Shown here in pieces: positions 1 to 13,525 of a stretch of 64,000 bases of DNA. Position numbers and translations under genes: made by a program. Numbering within the stretch: the stretch's first letter is position 1; each line of letters opens with the position of its first letter. The stretch spans positions 1-64,000 of the forward strand of contig NW_026614300.1 in the NCBI RefSeq assembly GCF_026230105.1, written 5' to 3'. Origin of the DNA: Diorhabda sublineata (lineage: Eukaryota > Arthropoda > Insecta > Coleoptera > Chrysomelidae). The notes under the pieces were generated by a model, which ran no database searches, was not told the DNA's origin, and was given only the letters and a program-made list of their open reading frames with translations.

Positions 1-147
1 TATTTGAGTGAGTTTGCATCTAACTTTGTCAGATATCATCGAATAACATCGATTGAAGCCCATTGAGGTCAACTGTCACTTTGTGTTAATTGAAAATTTT
101 CAAAGTCTAACTTCCTATTTTGAAGTCGAATTTCAACATTTCTCATA

Positions 148-588
148 TATTTGAGTGAGTTTGCATCTATCTTTGTCAGATATCATCGAATAACATCGAT
201 TGAAGCCCATTGAGGTCAACTGTCACTTTGTGTTAATTGAAAATTTTCAAAGTCTAACTTCCTAATTTGGAGTCGAATTTCACATTTCTCATATATTTGA
301 GTGAGTTTGCATCTAACTTTGTCAGATATCATCGAATAACATCGATTGAAGCCCATTGAGGTCAACTGTCACTTTGTGTTAAATGAAAATTTTAAAAGTC
401 TAACTTCCTAATTTGAAGTCGAATTTCAACATTTCTCATATATTTGAGTGAGTTTGCATCTAACTTTGTCAGATATCATCGAATAACATCGATTGAAGCC
501 CATTGAGGTCAACTGTCACTTTGTGTTAATTGAAAATTTTCAAAGTCTAACTTCCTATATTTGGAGTCGAATTTCAACATTTCTCATA
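148..588 (+). repeat. Three-monomer higher-order unit, copy 1
   Basis: Order T23/G123, class b, class a. Net length is 441 bp: the middle and right monomers carry offsetting one-base indels (a missing A near 281, an extra base near 558). Confidence 0.75.
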
Positions 589-1028
589 TATTTGAGTGAG
601 TTTGCATCTATCTTTGTCAGATATCATCGAATAACATCGATTGAAGCCCATTGAGGTCAACTGTCACTTTGTGTTAATTGAAAATTTTCAAAGTCTAACT
701 TCCTAATTGGAGTCGAATTTCAACATTTCTCATATATTTGAGTGAGTTTGCATCTAACTTTATCAGATATCATCGAATAACATCGATTGAAGCCCATTGA
801 GGTCAACTGTCACTTTGTGTTAATTGAAAATTTTAAAAGTCTAACTTCCTAATTTGAAGTCGAATTTCAACATTTCTCATATATTTGAGTGAGTTTGCAT
901 CTAACTTTGTCAGATATCATCGAATAACATCGATTGAAGCCCATTGAGGTCAACTGTCACTTTGTGTTAATTGAAAATTTTCAAAGTCTAACTTCCTAAT
1001 TTGAAGTCGAATTTCAACATTTCTCATA
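589..1028 (+). repeat. Three-monomer higher-order unit, copy 2
   Basis: Same order as 148-588, with a one-base deletion in the first monomer (CCTAATTGG). The third monomer has A123 instead of G123. It adjoins copy 1 directly. Confidence 0.7.
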
Positions 1029-1091
1029 TATTTGAGTGAGTTTGCATATAACTTTGTCAGATATCATCGAATAACATCGATTGAAACCCAT

Positions 1092-1099
1092 TGACGTCA
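1092..1099. other. First TGACGTCA palindrome (class d monomer)
   Basis: TGACGTCA occupies monomer positions 64-71 and results from G67 to C. The octamer is the consensus binding sequence of CREB/ATF-type bZIP proteins, and its half TGACG is bound by plant TGA factors. I counted about 90 copies in the window by eye. Whether any protein binds here is unknown. Confidence 0.8.
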
Positions 1100-1619
1100 A
1101 CTGTCACTTTGTGTTAATTGAAAATTTTCAAAGTCTAACTTCCTAATTTGAAGTCGAATTTCAACATTTCTCATATATTTGAGTGAGTTTGCATATAACT
1201 TTGTCAGATATTCATCGAATAACATCGATTGAAGCCCGTTGAGGTCAACTGTCACTTTGTGTTAATTGAAAAATTTTCAAAGTCTAACTTCCTAATTTGG
1301 AGTCGAATTTCAACATTTCTCATATATTTGAATGAGTTTGCATCTAACTTTGTCAGATATCATCGAATAACATCGATTGAAGCCCATTGAGGTCAACTGT
1401 CACTTTGTGTTAATTGAAAAATTTTCAAAGTCTAACTTCCTAATTTGAAGTCGAATTTCAACATTTCTCATATATTTGAGTGAGTTTGCATCTAACTTTG
1501 TCAGATATCATCGAATAACATCGATTGAAGCCCATTGAGGTCAACTGTCACTTTGTGTTAATTGAAAATTTTCAAAGTCTAACTTCCTAATTTGAAGTCG
1601 AATTTCACCATTTCTCATA

Positions 1620-2060
1620 TATTTGAGTGAGTTTGCATCTATCTTTGTCAGATATCATCGAATAACATCGATTGAAGCCCATTGAGGTCAACTGTCACTT
1701 TGTGTTAATTGAAAATTTTCAAAGTCTAACTTCCTAATTTGGAGTCGAATTTCAACATTTCTCATATATTTCAGTGAGTTTGCATCTAACTTTGTCAGAT
1801 ATCATCGAATAACATCGATTGAAGCCCATTGAGGTCAACTGTCACTTTGTGTTAATTGAAAATTTTAAAAGTCTAACTTCCTAATTTGAAGTCGAATTTC
1901 AACATTTCTCATATATTTGAGTGAGTTTGCATCTAACTTTGTCAGATATCATCGAATAACATCGATTGAAGCCCATTGAGGTCAACTGTCACTTTGTGTT
2001 AATTGAAAATTTTCAAAGTCTAACTTCCTAATTTGGAGTCGAATTTCAACATTTCTCATA
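1620..2060 (+). repeat. Three-monomer higher-order unit, copy 3
   Basis: Order T23/G123, class b, class a, exactly 441 bp. It is separated from copy 2 by four monomers, including a class d copy at 1029. Confidence 0.75.
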
Positions 2061-2501
2061 TATTTGAGTGAGTTTGGCATCTATCTTTGTCAGATATCAT
2101 CGAATACAATCGATTGAAGCCCATTGAGGTCAACTGTCACTTTGTGTTAATTGAAAATTTTCAAAGTCTAACTTCCTAATTTGGAGTCGAATTTCAACAT
2201 TTCTCATATATTTGAGTGAGTTTGCATCTAACTTTGTCAGATATCATCGAATAACATCGATTGAAGCCCATTGAGGTCAACTGTCACTTTGTGTTAATTG
2301 AAAATTTTAAAAGTCTAACTTCCTAATTTGAAGTCGAATTTCAACATTTCTCATATATTTGAGTGAGTTTGCATCTAACTTTGTCAGATATCATCGAATA
2401 ACATCGATTGAAGCCATTGAGGTCAACTGTCACTTTGTGTTAATTGAAAATTTTCAAAGTCTAACTTCCTAATTTGGAGTCGAATTTCAACATTTCTCAT
2501 A
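2061..2501 (+). repeat. Three-monomer higher-order unit, copy 4
   Basis: Directly follows copy 3 in the same order. It has an extra G near 2077 and a missing C near 2414, which cancel to 441 bp. Confidence 0.75.
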
Positions 2502-5295
2502 TATTTGAGTGAGTTTGCATCTAACTTTGTCAGATATCATCGAATAACATCGATTGAAGCCCGTTGAGGTCAACTGTCACTTTGTGTTAATTGAAAATTT
2601 TCAAAGTCTAACTTCCTAATTTGAAGTCGAATTTCAACATTTCTCATATATTTGAGTGAGTTTGCATATAACTTTGTCAGATATCATCGAATAACATCGA
2701 TTGAAACCCATTGACGTCAACTGTCACTTTGTGTTAATTGAAAATTTTCAAAGTCTAACTTCCTAATTTGAAGTCGAATTTCAACATTTCTCATATATTT
2801 GAGGTGAGTTTGCATATAACTTTGTCAGATATCATCGAATAACATCGATTGAAGCCCGTTGAGGTCAACTGTCACTTTGGGTTAATTGAAAATTTTCAAA
2901 GTCTAACTTCCTAATTTGGAGTCGAATTTCAACATTTCTCATATATTTGAGTGAGTTTGCATCTGATTTTGTTAGATATCATCGAATAACATCGATTGAA
3001 GCCCGTTGAGGATCAACTGTCACTTTGTGTTAATTGAAAATTATCAAAGTCTAACTTCCTAATTTTAAGTCGAATTTCCATTTCTCATATATTTGAGTGA
3101 GTTTGCATCTAACTTCGTCAGATATCATCGAATAACATCGATTGAAGCCCATTGAGGTCAACTGTCACTTTGTGTTAATTGAAAATTTTAAAAGTCTAAC
3201 TTCCTAATTTGAAGTCGAATTTCAACATTTCTCATATATTTGAGTGAGTTTGCATCTAACTTCGTCAGATATCATCGAATAACATCGATTGAAGCCCATT
3301 GAGGTCAACTGTCACTTTGTGTTAATTGAAAATTTTCAAAGTCTAACTTCCTAATTTGGAGTCGAATTTCAACATTTCTCATATATTTGAGTGAGTTTGC
3401 ATCTAACTTTGTCAGATATCATCGAATAACATCGATTGAAGCCCATTGAGGTCAACTGTCACTTTGTGTTAATTGAAAATTTTCAAAGTCTAACTTCCTA
3501 ATTTGGAGTCGAATTTCAACATTTCTCATATATTTGAGTGAGTTTGCATCTAACTTTGTCAGATATCATCGAATAACATCGATTGAAGCCCATTGAGGTC
3601 AACTGTCACTTTGTGTTAATTGAAAATTTTCAAAGTCTAACTTCCTAATTTGGAGTCGAATTTCAACATTTCTCATATATTTGAGTGATTTTGCATATAA
3701 CTTTGTCAGATATCATCGAATAACATCGATTGAAGCCCGTTGAGGTCAACTGTCACTTTGTGTTAATTGAAAATTTTCAAAGTCTAACTTCCTAATTTGA
3801 AGTCGAATTTCAACATTTCTCATATATTTGAGTGAGTTTGCATCTAACTTTGTCAGATATCATCGAATAACATCGATTGAAACCCATTGACGTCAACTGT
3901 CACTTTGTGTTAATTGAAAATTTTCAAAGTCTAACTTCCTAATTTGAAGTCGAATTTCAACATTTCTCATATATTTGAGTGAGTTTGCATATAACTTTGT
4001 CAGATATCATCGAATAACATCGATTGAAACCCATTGACGTCAACTGTCACTTTGTGTTAATTGAAAATTTTCAAAGTCTAACTTCCTAATTTGAAGTCGA
4101 ATTTCAACATTTCTCATATATTTGAGTGAGTTTGCATATAACTTTGTCAGATATCATCGAATAACATCGATTGAAGCCCGTTGAGGTCAACTGTCACTTT
4201 GTGTTAATTGAAAATTTTCAAAGTCTAACTTCCTAATTTGGAGTCGAATTTCAACATTTCTCATATATTTGAGTGAGTTTGCATCTAACTTTGTCAGATA
4301 TCATCGAATAACATCGATTGAAGCCCATTGAGGTCAACTGTCACTTTGTGTTAATTGAAAATTTTCAAAGTCTAACTTCCTAATTTGAAGTCGAATTTCA
4401 ACATTTCTCATATATTTGAGTGAGTTTGCATCTAAACTTTGTCAGATATCATCGAATAACATCGATTGAAACCCATTGACGTCAACTGTCACTTTGTGTT
4501 AATTGAAAATTTTCAAAGTCTAACTTCCTAATTTGAAGTCGAATTTCAACATTTCTCATATATTTGAGTGAGTTTGCATATAACTTTGTCAGATATCATC
4601 GAATAACATCGATTGAAACCCATTGACGTCAACTGTCACTTTGTGTTAATTGAAAATTTTCAAAGTCTAACTTCCTAATTTGAAGTCGAATTTCAACATT
4701 TCTCATATATTTGAGTGAGTTTGCATCTAACTTTGTCAGATATCATCGAATAACATCGATTGAAGCCCGTTGAGGTCAACTGTCACTTTGGGTTAATTGA
4801 AAATTTTCAAAGTCTAACTTCCTAATTTGAAGTCGAATTTCAACATTTCTCATATATTTGAGTGAGTTTGCATATAACTTTGTTAGATATCATCGAATAA
4901 CATCGATTGAAGCCCGTTGAGGTCAACTGTCACTTTGTGTTAATTGAAAATTATCAAAGTCTAACTTCCTAATTTGAAGTCGAATTTCAACATTTCTCAT
5001 ATATTTGAGTGAGTTTGCATATAACTTTGTCAGATATCATCGAATAACATCGATTGAAGCCCGTTGAGGTCAACTGTCACTTTGTGTTAATTGAAAATTT
5101 TCAAAGTCTAACTTCCTAATTTGGAGTCGAATTTCAACATTTCTCATATATTTGAGTGAGTTTGCATCTAACTTTGTCAGATATCATCGAATAACATCGA
5201 TTGAAGCCCATTGAGGTCAACTGTCACTTTGTGTTAATTGAAAATTTTCAAAGTCTAACTTCCTAATTTGAAGTCGAATTTCAACATTTCTCATA

Positions 5296-5589
5296 TATTT
5301 GAGTGAGTTTGCATCTAACTTTGTCAGATATCATCGAATAACATCGATTGAAGCCCGTTGAGGTCAACTGTCACTTTGTGTTAATTGAAAATTTTCAAAG
5401 TCTAACTTCCTAATTTGAGGTCGAATTTCAACATTTCTCATATATTTGAGTGAGTTTGCATCTAACTTTGTTAGATATCATCGAATAACATCGATTGAAG
5501 CCCGTTGAGGTCAACTGTCACTTTGTGTTAATTGAAAATTTTCAAAGTCTAACTTCCTAATTTGAAGTCGAATTTCAACCTTTCTCATA
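5296..5589 (+). repeat. Two-monomer block marked by TTTGAGGTCG, copy 1
   Basis: A class c monomer with GAGGTCG near position 122 is followed by a G62 monomer with T30 (TTTGTTAG). The pair recurs 12 and then 15 monomers downstream. Confidence 0.75.
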
Positions 5590-5883
5590 TATTTGAGTGA
5601 GTTTGCATCTAACTTTGTCAGATATCATCGAATAACATCGATTGAAGCCCATTGAGGTCTACTGTCACTTTGTGTTAATTGAAAATTTTCAAAGTCTAAC
5701 TTCCTAATTTGAAGTCGAATTTCAACATTTCTCATATATTTGAGTGAGTTTGCATCTAACTTTGTCAGATATCATCGAATAACATCGATTGAAGCCCATT
5801 GAGGTCAACTGTCACTTTGTGTTAATTGAAAATTTTCAAAGTCTAACTTCCTAATTTGAAGTCGAATTTCAACATTTCTCATA

Positions 5884-6471
5884 TATTTGAGTGAGTTTGC
5901 ATATAACTTTGTCAGATATCATCGAATAACATCGATTGAAGCCCGTTGAGGTCAACTGTCACTTTGTGTTAATTGAAAATTTTCTAAGTCTAACTTCCTA
6001 ATTTGGAGTCGAATTTCAACATTTCTCATATATTTGAGTGAGTTTGCATCTAACTTTGTCAGATATCATCGAATAACATCGATTGAAGCCCATTGACGTC
6101 AACTGTCACTTTGTGTTAATTGAAAATTTTCAAAGTCTAACTTCCTAATTTGAAGTCGAATTTCAACATTTCTCATATATTTGAGTGAGTTTGCATATAA
6201 CTTTGTCAGATATCATCGAATAACATCGATTGAAGCCCATTGACGTCAACTGTCACTTTGTGTTAATTGAAAATTTTCAAAGTCTAACTTCCTAATTTGA
6301 AGTCGAATTTCAACATTTCTCATATATTTGAGTGAGTTTGCATCTAACTTCGTCAGTTATCATCGAATAACATCGATTGAAGCCCATTGAGGTCAACTGT
6401 CACTTTGTGTTAATTGAAAATTTTCAAAGTCTAACTTCCTAATTTGGAGTCGAATTTCAACATTTCTCATA
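5884..6471 (+). repeat. Four-monomer block with CAGTTATC marker, copy 1
   Basis: Order: A20/G62/G123; C67; A20/C67; C27 with T33 (CAGTTATC). The same four monomers recur 3,674 bp downstream. Confidence 0.75.
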
Positions 6472-7059
6472 TATTTGAGTGAGTTTGCATCTAACTTTGT
6501 CAGATATCATCGAATAACATCGATTGAAGCCCATTGAGGTCAACTGTCACTTTGTGTCAATTGAAAATTTTGAAAGTCTAACTTCCTAATTTGAAGTCGA
6601 ATTTCAACATTTCTCATATATTTGAGTGAGTTTGCATCTAACTTTGTCAGATATCATCGAATAACATCGATTGAAGCCCATTGAGGTCAACTGTCACTTT
6701 GTGTTAATTAAAAATTTTCAAAGTCTAACTTCCTAATTTGAAGTCGAATTTCAACATTTCTCATATATTTGAGTGAGTTTGCATCTAACTTTGTCAGATA
6801 TCATCGAATAACATCGATTGAAGCCCATTGAGGTCAACTGTCACTTTGTGTTAATTGAAAATTTTCAAAGTCTAACTTCCTAATTTGAAGTCGAATTTCA
6901 ACATTTCTCATATATTTGAGTGAGTTTGCATATAAATTTGTTAGATATCATCGAATAACATCGATTGAAGCCCGTTGAGGTCAACTGTCACTTTGTGTTA
7001 ATTGAAAATTTTCAAAGTCTAACTTCCTAATTTGGAGTCGAATTTCAACATTTCTCATA

Positions 7060-7353
7060 TATTTGAGTGAGTTTGCATCTAACTTTGTCAGATATCATCG
7101 AATAACATCGATTGAAGCCCGTTGAGGTCAACTGTCACTTTGTGTTAATTGAAAATTTTCAAAGTCTAACTTCCTAATTTGAGGTCGAATTTCAACATTT
7201 CTCATATATTTGAGTGAGTTTGCATCTAACTTTGTTAGATATCATCGAATAACATCGATTGAAGCCCGTTGAGGTCAACTGTCACTTTGTGTTAATTGAA
7301 AATTTTCAAAGTCTAACTTCCTAATTTGAAGTCGAATTTCAACATTTCTCATA
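7060..7353 (+). repeat. Two-monomer block marked by TTTGAGGTCG, copy 2
   Basis: Same pair as 5296-5589, displaced by exactly 1,764 bp (12 monomers). Flanking monomers differ, so only the pair and its immediate neighbourhood is shared. Confidence 0.75.
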
Positions 7354-9263
7354 TATTTGAGTGAGTTTGCATCTAACTTTGTCAGATATCATCGAATAAC
7401 ATCGATTGAAGCCCATTGAGGTCAATTGTCACTTTGTGTTAATTGAAAATTTTCAAAGTCTAACTTCCTAATTTGAAGTCGAATTTCAACATTTCTCATA
7501 TATTTGAGTGAGTTTGCATATAACTTTGTCAGATATCATCGAATAACATCGATTGAAGCCCGTTGAGGTCAACTGTCACTTTGTGTTAATTGAAAATTTT
7601 CAAAGTCTAACTTCCTAATTTGGAGTCGAATTTCAACATTTCTCATATATTTGAGTGAGTTTGCATCTAACTTTGTCAGATATCATCGAATAACATCGAT
7701 TGAAGCCCATTGAGGTCAACTGTCACTTTGTGTTAATTGAAAATTTTCAAAGTCTAACTTCCTAATTTGGAGTCGAATTTCAACATTTCTCATATATTTG
7801 AGTGAGTTTGCATCTAACTTTGTCAGATATCATCGAATAACATCGATTGAAGCCCATTGAGGTCAACTGTCACTTTGTGTTAATTGAAAATTTTCAAAGT
7901 CTACTTCCTAATTTGGAGTCGAATTTAAACATTTCTCATATATTTGAGTGAGTTTGCATCTAACTTTGTCAGATATCATCGAATAACATCGATTGAAGCC
8001 CGTTGAGGTCAACTGTCACTTTGTGTTAATTGAAAATTTTCAAAGTCTAGCTTCCTAATTTGAAGTCGAATTTCAACAATTCTTATATATTTGAGTGAGT
8101 TTGCATATAACTTTGTCAGATATCATCGAATAACATCGATTGAAACCCATTGACGTCAACTGTCACTTTGTGTTAATTGAAAATTTTCAAAGTCTAACTT
8201 CCTAATTTGAAGTCGAATTTCAACATTTCTCATATATTTGAGTGAGTTTGCATCTAACTTTGTCAGATATCATCGAATAACATCGATTGAAGCCCGTTGA
8301 GGTCAACTGTCACTTTGGGTTAATTGAAAATTTTCAAAGTCTAACTTCCTAATTTGAAGTCGAATTTCAACATTTCTCATATATTTGAGTGAGTTTGCAT
8401 CTAACTTCGTCAGATATCATCGAATAACATCGATTGAAGCCCATTGAGGTCAACTGTCACTTTGTGTTAATTGAAAATTTTCAAAGTCTAACTTCCTAAT
8501 TTGGAGTCGAATTTCAACATTTCTCATATATTTGAGTGAGTTTGCATCTAACTTTGTCAGATATCATCGAATAACATCGATTGAAGCCCATTGAGGTCAA
8601 CTGTCACTTTGTGTTAATTGAAAATTTTCAAAGTCTAACTTCCTAATTTGGAGTCGAATTTCAACATTTCTCATATATTTGAGTGAGTTTGCATCTAACT
8701 TTGTCAGATATCATCGAATAACATCGATTGAAGCACATTGAGGTCAACTGTCACTTTGTGTTAATTGAAAATTTTAAAAGTCTAACTTCCTAATTTGAAG
8801 TCGAATTTCAACATTTCTCATATATTTGAGTGAGTTTGCATCTAACTTTGTCAGATATCATCGAATAACATCGATTGAAGCCCGTTGAGGTCAACTGTCA
8901 CTTTGTGTTAATTAAAAATTTTCAAAGTCTAACTTCCTAATTTGAAGTCGAATTTCAACATTTCTCATATATTTGAGTGAGTTTGCATCTAACTTTGTCA
9001 GATATCATCGAATAACATCGATTGAAGCCCATTGAGGTCAACTGTCACTTTGTGTTAATTGAAAATTTTCAAAGTCTAACTTCCTAATTTGAAGTCGAAT
9101 TTCAACATTTCTCATATATTTGAGTGAGTTTGCATATAACTTTGTCAGATATCATCGAATAACATCGATTGAAGCCCGTTGAGGTCAACTGTCACTTTGT
9201 GTTAATTGAAAATTTTCAAAGTCTAACTTCCTAATTTGGAGTCGAATTTCAACATTTCTCATA

Positions 9264-9557
9264 TATTTGAGTGAGTTTGCATCTAACTTTGTCAGATATC
9301 ATCGAATAACATCGATTGAAGCCCGTTGAGGTCAACTGTCACTTTGTGTTAATTGAAAATTTTCAAAGTCTAACTTCCTAATTTGAGGTCGAATTTCAAC
9401 ATTTCTCATATATTTGAGTGAGTTTGCATCTAACTTTGTTAGATATCATCGAATAACATCGATTGAAGCCCGTTGAGGTCAACTGTCACTTTGTGTTAAT
9501 GGAAAATTTTCAAAGTCTAACTTCCTAATTTGAAGTCGAATTTCAACATTTCTCATA
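9264..9557 (+). repeat. Two-monomer block marked by TTTGAGGTCG, copy 3
   Basis: Third copy, 2,204 bp after the second (15 monomers with a one-base deletion between). Its second monomer has a private G (TTAATGGAA). Confidence 0.75.
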
Positions 9558-10145
9558 TATTTGAGTGAGTTTGCATATAACTTTGTCAGATATCATCGAA
9601 TAACATCGATTGAAGCCCGTTGAGGTCAACTGTCACTTTGTGTTAATTGAAAATTTTCAAAGTCTAACTTCCTAATTTGGAGTCGAATTTCAACATTTCT
9701 CATATATTTGAGTGAGTTTGCATCTAACTTTGTCAGATATCATCGAATAACATCGATTGAAGCCCATTGACGTCAACTGTCACTTTGTGTTAATTGAAAA
9801 TTTTCAAAGTCTAACTTCCTAATTTGAAGTCGAATTTCAACATTTCTCATATATTTGAGTGAGTTTGCATATAACTTTGTCAGATATCATCGAATAACAT
9901 CGATTGAAGCCCATTGACGTCAACTGTCACTTTGTGTTAATTGAAAATTTTCAAAGTCTAACTTCCTAATTTGAAGTCGAATTTCAACATTTCTCATATA
10001 TTTGAGTGAGTTTGCATCTAACTTCGTCAGTTATCATCGAATAACATCGATTGAAGCCCATTGAGGTCAACTGTCACTTTGTGTTAATTAAAAATTTTCA
10101 AAGTCTAACTTCCTAATTTGGAGTCGAATTTCAACATTTCTCATA
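9558..10145 (+). repeat. Four-monomer block with CAGTTATC marker, copy 2
   Basis: Matches 5884-6471 monomer for monomer at a distance of 25 monomers (one base short). The last monomer differs by A92 (TTAATTAAAAA). Confidence 0.75.
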
Positions 10146-11467
10146 TATTTGAGTGAGTTTGCATCTAACTTTGTCAGATATCATCGAATAACATCGATTG
10201 AAGCCCATTGAGGTCAACTGTCACTTTGTGTTAATTGAAAATTTTCAAAGTCTAACTTCCTAATTTGGAGTCGAATTTCAACATTTCTCATATATTTGAG
10301 TGAGTTGCATCTAACTTTGTCAGATATCATCGAATAACATCGATTGAAGCCCATTGAGGTCAACTGTCACTTTGTGTTAATTGAAAATTTTCAAAGTCTA
10401 ACTTCCTAATTTGGAGTCGAATTTCAACATTTCTCATATATTTGAGTGAGTTTGCATCTAACTTTGTCAGATATCATCGAATAACATCGATTGAAGCCCA
10501 TTGAGGTCAACTGTCACTTTGTGTTAATTGAAAATTTTCAAAGTCTAACTTCCTAATTTGGAGTCGAATTTCAACATTTCTCATATATTTGAGTGAGTTT
10601 GCATCTAACTTTGTCAGATATCATCGAATAACATCGATTGAAGCCCGTTGAGGTCAACTGTCACTTTGTGTTAATTGAAAATTTTCAAAGTCTAACTTCC
10701 TAATTTGAAGTCGAATTTCAACATTTCTCATATATTTGAGTGAGTTTGCATATAACTTTGTCAGATATCATCGAATAACATCGATTGAAACCCATTGACG
10801 TCAACTGTCACTTTGTGTTAATTGAAAATTTTCAAAGTCTAACTTCCTAATTTGAAGTCGAATTTCAACATTTCTCATATATTTGAGTGAGTTTGCATCT
10901 AACTTTGTCAGATATCATCGAATAACATCGATTGAAGCCCGTTGAGGTCAACTGTCACTTTGGGTTAATTGAAAATTTTCAAAGTCCAACTTCCTAATTT
11001 GAAGTCGAATTTCAACATTTCTCATATATTTGAGTGAGTTTGCATATAACTTTGTTAGATATCATCGAATAACATCGATTGAAGCCCGTTGAGATCAACT
11101 GTCACTTTGTGTTAATTGAAAATTATCAAAGTCTAACTTCCTAATTTGAAGTCGAATTTCAACATTTCTCATATATTTGAGTGAGTGTGCATCTAACTTC
11201 GTCAGATATCATCGAATAACATCGATTGAAGCCCATTGAGGTCAACTGTCACTTTGTGTTAATTGAAAATTTTCAAAGTCTAACTTCCTAATTTGAAGTC
11301 GAATTTCAACATTTCTCATATATTTGAGTGAGTTTGCATCTAACTTCGTCAGATATCATCGAATAACATCGATTGAAGCCCATTGAGGTCAACTGTCACT
11401 TTGTGTTAATTGAAAATTTTCAAAGTCTAACTTCCTAATTTGGAGTCGAATTTCAACATTTCTCATA

Positions 11468-11614
11468 TATTTGAGTGAGTTTGCATCTAACTTTGTCAGA
11501 TATCATCGAATAACATCGATTGAAGCCCATTGAGGTCAACTGTCACTTTGTGTTAATTTAAAATTTTCAAAGTCTAACTTCCTAATTTGGATTCGAATTT
11601 CAACATTTCTCATA
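11468..11614 (+). repeat. Marker monomer T92 + TTGGATTCG, copy 1
   Basis: Carries TTAATTTAAAA (T92) and TTGGATTCG (T125), a rare linked pair. It also occurs at 12644, 14702 and 15878, spaced 8, 14 and 8 monomers apart. The following monomer at 11615 has A84 (TTTGAGTTA) and A101, as at 12791 and 14849. Confidence 0.8.
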
Positions 11615-12643
11615 TATTTGAGTGAGTTTGCATCTAACTTTGTCAGATATCATCGAATAACATCGATTGAAGCCCATTGAGGTCAACTGTCACTTTGAGT
11701 TAATTGAAAATTTTAAAAGTCTAACTTCCTAATTTGAAGTCGAATTTCAACATTTCTCATATATTTGAGTGAGTTTGCATCTAACTTTGTCAGATATCAT
11801 CGAATAACATCGATTGAAGCCCATTGAGGTCAACTGTCACTTTGTGTTAATTGAAAATTTTCAAAGTCTAACTTCCTAATTTGAAGTCGAATTTCAACAT
11901 TTCTCATATATTTGAGTGAGTTTGCATCTAACTTCGTCAGATATCATCGAATAACATCGATTGAAGCCCATTGAGGTCAACTGTCACTTTGTGTTAATTG
12001 AAAATTTTCAAAGTCTAACTTCCTAATTTGAAGTCGAATTTCAACATTTCTCATATATTTGAGTGAGTTTGCATATAACTTTGTCAGATATCATCGAATA
12101 ACATCGATTGAAGCCCATTGAGGTCAACTGTCACTTTGTGTTAATTGAAAATTTTCAAAGTCTAACTTCCTAATTTGGAGTCGAATTTCAACATTTCTCA
12201 TATATTTGAGTGAGTTTGCATCTAACTTTGTCAGATATCATCGAATAACATCGATTGAAGCCCATTGAGGTCAACTGTCACTTTGTGTTAATTGAAAATT
12301 TTCAAAGTCTAACTTCCTAATTTGGAGTCGAATTTCAACATTTCTCATATATTTGAGTGAGTTTGCATCTAACTTTGTCAGATATCATCGAATAACATCG
12401 ATTGAAGCCCGTTGAGGTCAACTGTCACTTTGTGTTAATTGAAAATTTTCAAAGTCTAACTTCCTAATTTGAAGTCGAATTTCAACATTTCTCATATATT
12501 TGAGTGAGTTTGCATCTAACTTCGTCAGATATCATCGAATAACATCGATTGAAACCCATTGACGTCAACTGTCACTTTGTGTTAATTGAAAATTTTCAAA
12601 GTCTAACTTCCTAATTTGGAGTCGAATTTCAACATTTCTCATA

Positions 12644-12790
12644 TATTTGAGTGAGTTTGCATCTAACTTTGTCAGATATCATCGAATAACATCGATTGAA
12701 GCCCATTGAGGTCAACTGTCACTTTGTGTTAATTTAAAATTTTCAAAGTCTAACTTCCTAATTTGGATTCGAATTTCAACATTTCTCATA
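12644..12790 (+). repeat. Marker monomer T92 + TTGGATTCG, copy 2
   Basis: Same linked variants, exactly 1,176 bp (8 monomers) after the first copy, and again followed by the A84+A101 monomer. Confidence 0.8.
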
Positions 12791-13525
12791 TATTTGAGTG
12801 AGTTTGCATCTAACTTTGTCAGATATCATCGAATAACATCGATTGAAGCCCATTGAGGTCAACTGTCACTTTGAGTTAATTGAAAATTTTAAAAGTCTAA
12901 CTTCCTAATTTGAAGTCGAATTTCAACATTTCTCATATATTTGAGTGAGTTTGCATCTAACTTTGTCAGATATCATCGAATAACATCGATTGAAGCCCAT
13001 TGAGGTCAACTGTCACTTTGTGTTAATTGAAAATTTTCAAAGTCTAACTTCCTAATTTGAAGTCGAATTTCAACATTTCTCATATATTTGAGTGAGTTTG
13101 CATCTAACTTCGTCAGATATCATCGAATAACATCGATTGAAGCCCATTGAGGTCAACTGTCACTTTGTGTTAATTGAAAATTTTCAAAGTCTAACTTCCT
13201 AATTTGAAGTCGAATTTCAACATTTCTCATATATTTGAGTGAGTTTGCATATAACTTTGTCAGATATCATCGAATAACATCGATTGAAACCCATTGACGT
13301 CAACTGTCACTTTGTGTTAATTGAAAATTTTCAAAGTCTAACTTCCTAATTTGAAGTCGAATTTCAACATTTCTCATATATTTGAGTGAGTTTGCATATA
13401 ACTTTGTCAGATATCATCGAATAACATCGATTGAAGCCCGTTGAGGTCAACTGTCACTTTGTGTTAATTGAAAATTTTCAAAGTCTAACTTCCTAATTTG
13501 AAGTCGAATTTCAACATTTCTCATA

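Larger units (their letters stand above)
1..2501 (+). repeat. Left segment: three-monomer units with many private indels
   Basis: Monomers here are mostly consensus type with a recurring three-step pattern: T23 (CTATCTTTG) with G123, then A101 (class b), then a consensus or class a copy. Single-base indels and unique substitutions are denser than further right, for example at 281, 558, 706, 1211, 1267, 2077 and 2414. Class d monomers with TGACGTCA first appear at 1029. Either this is an older or edge part of the array, or the assembly is less accurate here. Confidence 0.8.
2502..10438 (+). repeat. Mixed satellite segment with scattered duplicated blocks
   Basis: Fifty-four monomers of classes a, b, c, d, g, h and i and intermediates, with no single dominant higher-order period. 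Class f-like copies occur at 2944 and 4855. Small blocks recur at distances of 12, 15 and 25 monomers, listed separately. A Q-like variant CAGTTATC (T33) marks monomers at 6325 and 9999. Confidence 0.8.

Noticed and set aside
11321..11467. CENP-B box in C27 monomers (TTCGTCAGA)
   Set aside because: The C27 allele matches only the left half pattern TTCGNNNNA; the required CGGG is replaced by TCAT, so the box is incomplete. C20/T27 monomers lack even the left half.
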